DNA of 10,535 nt from Fischerella sp. (lineage in GTDB: Bacteria > Cyanobacteriota > Cyanobacteriia > Cyanobacteriales > Nostocaceae). The position numbers were made by a program, and so were the translations under genes. The notes below the pieces were generated by a model that ran no database searches, was not told the DNA's origin, and was given only the letters and a program-made list of their open reading frames with translations. Location: the NCBI GenBank assembly GCA_026419705.1, contig JANZYY010000138.1:1-10535 (forward strand), in the 5' to 3' direction. Shown here piece after piece: positions 4,782 through 10,535 of the stretch (positions within the stretch are counted from its first letter, which is position 1; every line of letters starts with the position of its first letter).

Positions 4782-6791
4782 ATGGTATCAACTTCTACTC
4801 AATTTTCGGATCTTAGAAATCATTGGGCGCGGGCTTTTATTGAAGTCTTTGCTCAGCGTGGTTTTGTGAGTGGGTATCGTGATGGTACATTTCGCCCGGA
4901 TAATTCAGTGACTCGTGCTGAGTTTGCTGCCATTATTGCCAAAGTATTTATGCAACCTTCCCAGCGGGAGTATGTCCCGTTTACGGATGTCCCGGAGAGT
5001 CACTGGGCGGCAAATGCGATTAAAAAGGCTTACGAAACAGGATTCCTGTCTGGGTATCCCGATCGCAGTTTCCGTCCTAACGCTCGCATTGCTAGGAGCG
5101 ATGTTTTGGTTGCTTTGGTCAGTGGCTTAAAGCTTGCCACCGATATCGAACCGGATCTGCTGACAGCACTTCCCTCGATCTATGAGGATGCGGCGAATAT
5201 TCCTGGATATGCCAGAAAAGCAGTAGCTATTGCTACGCGTGCTGGTATGGTAGCCAGCTATCCTAACGTGAAATTACTGAACCCCAAAGTAGCAGCAACT
5301 CGAGCTGATGTCACGGTGATAGTTTATCAAGCATTGGTATATCAGGGGAAAGCTGAAAAAATTCCCTCAAACTACATTGTTGTTCCCCCAGAATCAGGAA
5401 AGACACCCCCAACCATCAACGTCAGTCATCGCCGGGAATTTCGGGGGGTTTGGGTAGCCTGCGTGTGGAATAGTGACTGGCCCAAGGCGGGACTTTCAGT
5501 GGTGCAACAAAAAGCCGAGTTAATCAAGATTATTGAAAAATTACAAGCTCTGAATTTCAACGCCCTGGTTTTGCAAGTACGACCAGAGGGAGATGCAATG
5601 TATGCTTCCCAATTGGAACCGTGGAGTGTTTGGCTAACGGGAACTCAAGGTCAAGCGCCAAATCCATTTTATGACCCCTTGGAATTTGCGATCGCTGAAT
5701 GCCACAAGCGCAATATCGAACTTCATGCTTGGTTCAACCCTTACCGCGCTAGTACTTCCAAGCAAAGAAAAAACGTTAGTCCCCACATTGCGGTGACTAA
5801 CCCTGAAGTCGTTTACGAATGGGGTACTCAACTGTGGATGGATCCAGGGGCGAAAATTGTTCGGGATCGAGCTTACAACGTGATTATAGATGTGGTCAAG
5901 CGCTATGATGTCGATGCCATTCACCTAGATGATTATTTTTACCCTTATCCCATCGAAGGTCAATCTTTCCCCGACAACAAAACTTACTCTGCTTACAAGG
6001 CGGCTGGCGGTACACTCAGCATTGGCGATTGGCGACGGGATAATGTCAATCAAATGGTACTGCGCCTATCGCAAGGAATTAAGGCAACCAAGCCCTACGT
6101 TAAGTTTGGCATTAGTCCCTTTGGGATTTATCGCCCTGGACAACCCCCTGGTATTACTGGGTTAGACGCTTACAGCGTGCTGTATGCTGACTCCAAGAAG
6201 TGGCTGGAACAAGGTTGGATTGATTATATAGCCCCTCAACTTTACTGGCGCACAGATCAAACACAACAAAGTTATTCAGCTTTGTTGAAGTGGTGGACAG
6301 AAGTTAACTCCCAGAAGCGACACATTTACGCAGGTAATAATCTCCAAGAACCAAGTGGCAAGAGTCGGGATAATGACGAAATTGAAAAGCAGATTAAAAT
6401 TAGTCGCAGCCAGTTTGAGCAATTATCATTGGGGAATATTTTCTTTAATCTCAGCGTGCTGATGGAAAATCGTCAGGGCATCGCTGATAAATTCCAATCA
6501 TTACTTTATAACAGACCGGCATTAGTTCCCACTTTGTCTTGGCAGAATGTAGCACCACCAGCACCTCCCACTGCTCTGCAAGTTAACAACCGCAAACTGA
6601 CTTGGAAACCAGGTGATAACAGCCAAATTCGTTCTTGGACACTTTATAGGCAAAGTGGCGATACTTGGACACTCCAGCGAGTTTTGCCTGCTAACACTAC
6701 CTTTGCCACCGTTGAACCGGGTACTTATGCTGTATGTGCAGTTGGGAGGTTGGCGAATGAAAGTGTGGGAGTAATGATAGCGGTGAGTTAA
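4782..6791 (+). CDS. Three-SLH-domain GHL10 (DUF187) glycosyl hydrolase
   Basis: 669-aa predicted cell-envelope glycosidase. SLH repeats lie at about 8-52 (FSDLRNHWA, GYRDGTFRPD, TRAEFA), 66-116 (FTDVPESHWA, GYPDRSFRPN, with TRAE degraded to ARSD) and 133-185 (third repeat weaker, TRADV). A Pro-rich linker follows (about 190-215). The GHL10 barrel spans about 218-570: REFRGVWVACVWNSDW, LVLQVRPEGDAMY (262-274), HAWFNPYR (315-322), HLDDYFYPYP (381-390, D383/D384 are acidic catalytic candidates), KFGISPFGIYRP and IAPQLYWR (483-490). An FN3-like module closes the protein (about 594-669). The family includes E. coli DigH (YngK), which cleaves denuded peptidoglycan glycans, so action on wall glycan held in place by the SLH domains is the reasonable inference. 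No signal peptide is visible: the first SLH starts at residue 8 and an in-frame TGA at 4776-4778 blocks any upstream start. A weak GGAA SD sits 6 nt before ATG 4782. Confidence 0.92.
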   Translation: MVSTSTQFSDLRNHWARAFIEVFAQRGFVSGYRDGTFRPDNSVTRAEFAAIIAKVFMQPSQREYVPFTDVPESHWAANAIKKAYETGFLSGYPDRSFRPNARIARSDVLVALVSGLKLATDIEPDLLTALPSIYEDAANIPGYARKAVAIATRAGMVASYPNVKLLNPKVAATRADVTVIVYQALVYQGKAEKIPSNYIVVPPESGKTPPTINVSHRREFRGVWVACVWNSDWPKAGLSVVQQKAELIKIIEKLQALNFNALVLQVRPEGDAMYASQLEPWSVWLTGTQGQAPNPFYDPLEFAIAECHKRNIELHAWFNPYRASTSKQRKNVSPHIAVTNPEVVYEWGTQLWMDPGAKIVRDRAYNVIIDVVKRYDVDAIHLDDYFYPYPIEGQSFPDNKTYSAYKAAGGTLSIGDWRRDNVNQMVLRLSQGIKATKPYVKFGISPFGIYRPGQPPGITGLDAYSVLYADSKKWLEQGWIDYIAPQLYWRTDQTQQSYSALLKWWTEVNSQKRHIYAGNNLQEPSGKSRDNDEIEKQIKISRSQFEQLSLGNIFFNLSVLMENRQGIADKFQSLLYNRPALVPTLSWQNVAPPAPPTALQVNNRKLTWKPGDNSQIRSWTLYRQSGDTWTLQRVLPANTTFATVEPGTYAVCAVGRLANESVGVMIAVS

Positions 6792-6797
6792 TTGATG

Positions 6798-6832
6798 TTG
6801 GGAATTGGGGATTGGGGATTGGGAATTGGGCA
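6798..6832 (+). repeat. G-rich heptamer repeat (STRR), potential G-quadruplex
   Basis: Five heptamers in register: TTGGGAA, TTGGGGA, TTGGGGA, TTGGGAA, TTGGGCA. The consensus TTGGGRA is typical of cyanobacterial STRR sequences. The five G-runs of 3-4 are spaced by 3-4 nt loops, which meets the usual G3+N1-7 quadruplex pattern. It begins 6 bp after the SLH-GHL10 stop codon, on the sense strand, so the 3' UTR would carry it. Confidence 0.8.
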
Positions 6833-6853
6833 TTGAAGTACTGATTTTTACTA

Positions 6854-6901
6854 TGCCCCATGCGCCTTGCCCTTTCCCTTGCTCTAGTCCCCAGTCCCTT
6901 T
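6854..6901. repeat. C-rich heptamer repeat overlapping kinase 3' end
   Basis: Degenerate heptamers TGCCCCA (6854), TGCGCCT (6861), TGCCCTT (6868), TCCCTTG (6875), a 6-nt interruption CTCTAG, then TCCCCAG (6888) and TCCCTTT (6895). Polarity is opposite to the G-rich block at 6798-6832, 21 bp away, so partial pairing between the blocks could help termination from both converging genes. The block encodes the last four residues and the stop of the minus-strand kinase. Confidence 0.65.
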
Positions 6902-9900
6902 TAACGGCAATCTGACTGTAAATGTTGCTCCTAGTTGCTCTCCTCGGCTTTCTGCTTGTACGCAACCTCTGTGCAGCTTTGTCAAATAGTGAACAATAGC
7001 TAAGCCTAGTCCCAGTCCACCAAACTCCCTGCTTGTAGAGCTGCTTTCTTGGCTAAAACGTTTAAAAACATGAGGAAGAAATTCGGGACTAATACCTTTG
7101 CCCGTATCGCTGACTTGAATTTGAGCATAACAGTTTAAGTATTCTAGTTTGACCGTGACCTGTCCTCCTTCAGGAGTGAATTTGACTGCGTTCGAGAGCA
7201 AATTCCAAACTACTTGTTGCAAACGGCTTGAGTCTCCCTCAACTTGGTTGGGAGTAGAATCTAAAAAAGTTTGAATTTGGATTGCTTTGGCTTGTGCTGC
7301 TAAACGAATCTCCTCCAGTGCGTTCTCAATCACGGCTACTAAATTCACTGGTTTAAAATGCAAATTCAGTTTGCCTTGGACAATCCGAGACACATCAAGT
7401 AAGTCTTCGATGAGTTGAGTCTGGAGCTTGGCGTTGCGCTCGATTGTTTCTAGGGCGCGATCGGTTGTGGCTTGATCGAACTTTCGCGATCGCAAAAGCT
7501 GCGCCCAGGCCAGAATTGGGTTCAGGGGAGAACGGAGTTCATGAGAGAGGACTGTCAAAAATTCATCTTTGATTCGGCTTGCTGTTTCTGCTGCTTCTTT
7601 TGCTTGCTGCAATTCTAATTCTGCTTGTTTGCGATCGTTGATGTTAAAGCAAGTACCAATCAAGCGATAGATGCGTGAGTTGCTGTCCCGTAGGGGGGTG
7701 AGGTTTGTGATCCACCAGGTTTGTTTCCCTTCGAGTATCAAGCATTCTTCATAACTAATACGCTTTCCAACTTCAATACATTGACGATACCGTTGGGTTA
7801 CAGCCTCTGCCATTTCCGGAATAAGTACTTGCTGTGGGGTTTTGCCGCTTAAGGCTGAGGATTCTAGTCCAGACATGCGCTCGTGGGCGGGGTTAATTCC
7901 CACATAGCGAAATTCTCCATCTTCAAGCACATCAACGATAAAAACTGCTGCTTCGATTCCTTCATAGATACTGCGTAAAAACTGTTCGCTTTCTTGCAGT
8001 GCTTCCTCGGTGTGTCTGCGCTCGGTTACATCCAGTGATGTGCCGATCAGCTTGATGACTTGTCCCCGCTCATTCACAACAGGTTCTCCGCGAGAATCCA
8101 AATATCGAATTGAACCATCTGGTCGCACTATCTGTAGATCGAAACTGTAAGGAATTCCGTGTGCGATCGCTAGTTCAACAGCTTGGGACAGAATCTTTCG
8201 ATCTTCTGGGGTAACTCTTTCAAGCAGTTCGGGATAACTCGGTTCGCCTTGGGTCGGATCGAGTCCCCAATGCTGAAACGTAGTCTCTGACCAGCTAATT
8301 TTCTGGCTGTTTAAATCAAACTCCCAACTCCCTACTTGAGCTACTCTTTGAGCCATTGCTAAACGAGTTTCGCTCTGTCGCAGAGCTTCTTCTATTTGTT
8401 TGCGAGCTGTGATGTCAAATCCCACGATAGTGACAATCCAATAACCTCCTGCTTCATACCAACGAGAAGTGATGGTTTCTGCTACCCAACGTAGAGAACC
8501 ATTTTTGTGATAAAAGCGGTATTCAGTTGTCACAGTTTTCCCTGCAAATATTGCTGCAAATGCCTGTGAACAGACAGCTTCTAAATCTTCGGGAGGAATC
8601 CGTGACGCCCAGACTTCTGGGGTGAGTTCTGCAGCGGTGTAGCCAAAGACTGTCTCGTAACCTGCAGATTGATAGTCAATTTCCCGGTGACGATCGGGGT
8701 AAAAACGATAACTACCAATTGAGGCTCCAGCTGAGTTGAGGATATCATTTAACCTAGTTTCCGAAGCTTGCAGGTCTTGTTCCAGCTGTTTGCGCTGAGT
8801 GATATCGCGGAAAAAAATGTTCAGTCCATCTTCAGAGGGATAAGCATGAATTTCTAACCAGATATTGAGGGGTTCATAGAGAATTTCAAAATGGACTGCA
8901 ACTTGCTCAGTGACAGCACGGCGATATTCTCGTTCTATTTGCGTTCCCACTGACCAAGGCCATTGCTCCCAGAAATTCTTGCCAACGAGCTCGGCGGGTG
9001 TTTTTCCGTTATTCCTGGCAACTTTTTGATTAACATACACAATTTGCCAGTCTTTGTCTAGCGCAATAAAGCCATCTGTAATGCTTTCCAGGATATTGTG
9101 AAGCTTGTCACGTGCTGCTTCACTAACCACTCGTAATCGTCGCTCCTGCTCTGTGGTTTCTTGACAAAGTTGCGCTAGTTTCAAATTGGCGCTGTCCAGT
9201 TCTGCTAAGGTTTCGGTGCGTTTGCGTTCTTCTTCACAGATACGAGCGTTGGCGATCGCATTTTTGATTTGTGTGGCAACCAATTCCAAAAATGTCCGAT
9301 AATCTTCTTCATCTAGGGCATGTCTATTATTGACCCCAACTACCAAAATTCCCACTGGCTGCTTTTGACCAGGCTGTGCTATGGGCAAAACTAAAGCTGT
9401 CTGTGTTGGCTCTGTCCAACTTCCTGTTGGCAAACAATCGCAACGATTGGACAGGTTATCTATTACCACAGGCTGTCCTGTTTCGATCGCTTTGGCAAAA
9501 TGCCAAATCAAATCATTTGATAAATCTATTACTTTTATCTTAGTGGTATTTACTTTTACACAGCCTACTTTTTCTACCAAATGCGCTTTGTTTCCAGGCT
9601 CTATTAAATACAACAGAGCGAAAGGAATATCAGTAGAGTTGCTAGCCAAATTTTCCATTACTAAACGGCAGGCATCCCTCACTGTTGCAGCATTACTACT
9701 TCTTGCTGCCAAGTCCCGTATGGTTTTCAGGCGCCGTCGACCTATGACAATTTGAGTTGTATCGGTACAGTTAACAAATATACCTACCACATTACTGCTT
9801 TCATCACGGATAGGACTGTAGGAAAAAGTCATGTAGATTTCCTCCAGATACCCGCTGCGGTTCACAAATAGTTGTGTGTCTTCCGAGACAGCAGGTTCAC

Positions 9901-10231
9901 CAGTATCCATGACTCTCTCAAGCTTAGACCTGATGGCAAGCCAAAGTTCTGGCCAGACTTGGGTTATTTTTTGTCCGAGCGCATGAGGATGCTTTTCTGC
10001 AAGGATGGGGATATAAGCATCGTTGTAGAATTGGATAAACTCAGTTCCCCAATAGACCGCACTGGCACAGCAGGAGTTGAGTAGAATACTGACGGCTGTG
10101 CGCAAGCTTTGAGGCCAATGTTCTACAGAACCAAGGTAGGTGTTTGTCCAGTCAAAGCGACGCATGAAAGCACCCATCTGTCCACCGCCAGCAAATACGC
10201 TCTCCAGAGAATTCGCTTGTCGCTGGATCAT
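6884..10231 (-). CDS. Multi-PAS/GAF sensor histidine kinase
   Basis: 1115-aa soluble sensor kinase with no membrane segment or receiver domain. Order: an N-terminal PAS-like domain (about 13-160: GGGQMGAFMRRFDW, HWPQSLRTAVSILL, FSYSPIRDE), GAF (about 172-330), coiled coil (330-375), PAS (376-482), PAS_3-type (490-612), PAS_3-type (622-738), PAS (748-868), HisKA (885-950) and HATPase_c (998-1108). The catalytic set is intact: H897 in VLSHELRSP, N1010 and N1014 in NLLSNA, D1042 in DTGKG, and the G2 box GGLGLGLAIV from 1071. Autophosphorylation is expected, with the phosphoryl group passed to a response regulator encoded elsewhere. Ligands of the GAF and PAS domains cannot be read. Cys224, Cys264 and Cys266 in the GAF do not form a recognisable bilin-binding motif. 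The start ATG 10229-10231 has an AAGGAG SD with 8-nt spacing. The final KGTGD and TAG come from a heptamer repeat that runs past the normal end of the domain. Confidence 0.95.
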   Translation of the reverse strand: MIQRQANSLESVFAGGGQMGAFMRRFDWTNTYLGSVEHWPQSLRTAVSILLNSCCASAVYWGTEFIQFYNDAYIPILAEKHPHALGQKITQVWPELWLAIRSKLERVMDTGEPAVSEDTQLFVNRSGYLEEIYMTFSYSPIRDESSNVVGIFVNCTDTTQIVIGRRRLKTIRDLAARSSNAATVRDACRLVMENLASNSTDIPFALLYLIEPGNKAHLVEKVGCVKVNTTKIKVIDLSNDLIWHFAKAIETGQPVVIDNLSNRCDCLPTGSWTEPTQTALVLPIAQPGQKQPVGILVVGVNNRHALDEEDYRTFLELVATQIKNAIANARICEEERKRTETLAELDSANLKLAQLCQETTEQERRLRVVSEAARDKLHNILESITDGFIALDKDWQIVYVNQKVARNNGKTPAELVGKNFWEQWPWSVGTQIEREYRRAVTEQVAVHFEILYEPLNIWLEIHAYPSEDGLNIFFRDITQRKQLEQDLQASETRLNDILNSAGASIGSYRFYPDRHREIDYQSAGYETVFGYTAAELTPEVWASRIPPEDLEAVCSQAFAAIFAGKTVTTEYRFYHKNGSLRWVAETITSRWYEAGGYWIVTIVGFDITARKQIEEALRQSETRLAMAQRVAQVGSWEFDLNSQKISWSETTFQHWGLDPTQGEPSYPELLERVTPEDRKILSQAVELAIAHGIPYSFDLQIVRPDGSIRYLDSRGEPVVNERGQVIKLIGTSLDVTERRHTEEALQESEQFLRSIYEGIEAAVFIVDVLEDGEFRYVGINPAHERMSGLESSALSGKTPQQVLIPEMAEAVTQRYRQCIEVGKRISYEECLILEGKQTWWITNLTPLRDSNSRIYRLIGTCFNINDRKQAELELQQAKEAAETASRIKDEFLTVLSHELRSPLNPILAWAQLLRSRKFDQATTDRALETIERNAKLQTQLIEDLLDVSRIVQGKLNLHFKPVNLVAVIENALEEIRLAAQAKAIQIQTFLDSTPNQVEGDSSRLQQVVWNLLSNAVKFTPEGGQVTVKLEYLNCYAQIQVSDTGKGISPEFLPHVFKRFSQESSSTSREFGGLGLGLAIVHYLTKLHRGCVQAESRGEQLGATFTVRLPLKGTGD

Positions 10232-10239
10232 CTCAAGCG

Positions 10240-10245
10240 CTCCTT
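10240..10245 (-). promoter_or_regulatory. Shine-Dalgarno of the multi-PAS kinase
   Basis: CTCCTT on the plus strand reads AAGGAG on the coding strand, 8 nt from the ATG at 10231. It supports this start. Confidence 0.7.
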
Positions 10246-10260
10246 AGTAGGAAGTTTTTG

Positions 10261-10452
10261 ATGAGAAGGTGTTTAGCTCTATTTTTTTGCTGGTGCAGCA
10301 TGCTAATAATTTTTGCCATTGTTAAAGGAGAAGAAATCGCTTGCCCTTGTTCCTATCGATTGATCGTTGGTAATGTTTACCCTATACTCGGTGGCAAATG
10401 TCTCCTGAATCAGTTCCAACTCCAATCGGAGCGATGGCATAAGCTTACCTAA
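10261..10452 (+). CDS. Possible small Cys-rich signal/anchor peptide
   Basis: 63-aa ORF of unknown family, uncertain as a gene. In favour: ATG at 10261 is preceded by AGGAAG (10249-10254) at an ideal 6-nt spacing. The N-terminus looks like a signal or membrane anchor (MRRC, then a hydrophobic run at about 5-21). Six Cys (4, 10, 12, 28, 30, 47) include a CPC at 28-30. Against: it starts only 29 bp from the divergent kinase start, so the kinase promoter would have to lie inside it. The C-terminal half has no recognisable domain, and ORFs of this length occur by chance. If it is not a gene, 10232-10535 holds only the kinase leader and promoter plus an imperfect AGCTTA-CC-TAAGCT repeat at 10442-10455. 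Nothing else is supportable to the right edge. Confidence 0.3.
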   Translation: MRRCLALFFCWCSMLIIFAIVKGEEIACPCSYRLIVGNVYPILGGKCLLNQFQLQSERWHKLT

Positions 10453-10535
10453 GCTATAGTTTGATATGATGTCATGAAATTTTGTTTTTGTTGCGTCAAT
10501 CTTATACCCCCCTTAAGAGAGAATAATCTATTTCC

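Noticed and set aside
4747..4869. 40-codon ORF (MFEKLQHGWNEIW...) starting just upstream of and overlapping the SLH gene, with a hydrophobic tail, considered as a missing signal sequence
   Set aside because: It is in a different frame from the SLH protein, the first SLH domain is complete without it, and no frameshift signal is visible at the overlap.
6798..6901. CRISPR-like array in the convergent gap
   Set aside because: Units are 7 nt, contiguous and without spacers; they are short tandem repeats.
9240..9720. Cyanobacteriochrome-type bilin-binding GAF in the large kinase
   Set aside because: Cys224, Cys264 and Cys266 are not in the usual Cys-His or DXCF contexts, so an ordinary GAF is the safer call.
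9381..9755. 124-codon plus-strand frame opposite the multi-PAS kinase
   Set aside because: It lies entirely antisense to the GAF region of a strongly supported gene and its translation has no domain-like features. Other long frames antisense to the SLH gene and the kinase-like gene were dismissed for the same reason.
10474..10535. ATG with a frame open to the right edge (MKFCFCC...)
   Set aside because: No ribosome site, only 20 codons visible and odd composition; cannot be supported as a partial gene.

Overview
The window looks like chromosomal DNA from a filamentous cyanobacterium, probably Nostocales. The evidence is at least ten HIP1 octamers (GCGATCGC, about one per kb and all inside genes), heptamer and octamer short tandem repeats (STRR type) at gene 3' ends, and protein families typical of cyanobacteria: an SLH-GHL10 envelope protein, PAS/GAF-rich soluble histidine kinases, and a plant/cyanobacterial-type MBL-fold protein. 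No mobile element, CRISPR array, rRNA or tRNA was recognised, so this is not an obvious accessory island.

Layout, left to right. (1) Positions 1-136 hold two adjacent perfect inverted repeats and an octamer repeat. (2) On the minus strand, a small two-helix PepSY-type membrane protein (137-406) lies 77 bp downstream of a histidine-kinase-like protein (484-1872). That protein has lost the phospho-accepting His, the second N-box Asn and the G1 Asp, so it is best read as a histidine pseudokinase. (3) A 599-bp divergent intergenic region (1873-2471) carries a perfect 21-bp palindrome and weak promoter candidates. (4) On the plus strand come an MBL-fold protein (2472-3251) with a degenerate metal motif and a fructose-6-phosphate aldolase/transaldolase-like enzyme (3423-4061). 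A 25-bp-stem hairpin built of 8-nt repeats separates them. (5) A minus-strand orphan membrane-anchored protein with a GTG start (4097-4555) is convergent with the aldolase gene. (6) On the plus strand is a three-SLH glycosyl hydrolase (4782-6791). (7) On the minus strand is a 1115-aa PAS-GAF-PAS4 histidine kinase (6884-10231), convergent with it across a 92-bp gap filled by G-rich and C-rich heptamer repeats. (8) At the right edge is a possible Cys-rich small ORF (10261-10452) diverging from the kinase.

How the genes work together. Apart from the possible pseudokinase/PepSY unit there is no clear operon: strands alternate and each gene seems to have its own job (signalling, central carbon metabolism, envelope). 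Neither kinase has a response regulator in the window. The items most worth a second look are the triply degenerate kinase and its small membrane neighbour, the residue evidence that the 212-aa enzyme is an aldolase rather than a transaldolase, the G-quadruplex-capable repeat 6 bp after the SLH gene, and the repeat that supplies the C-terminus and stop codon of the large kinase.
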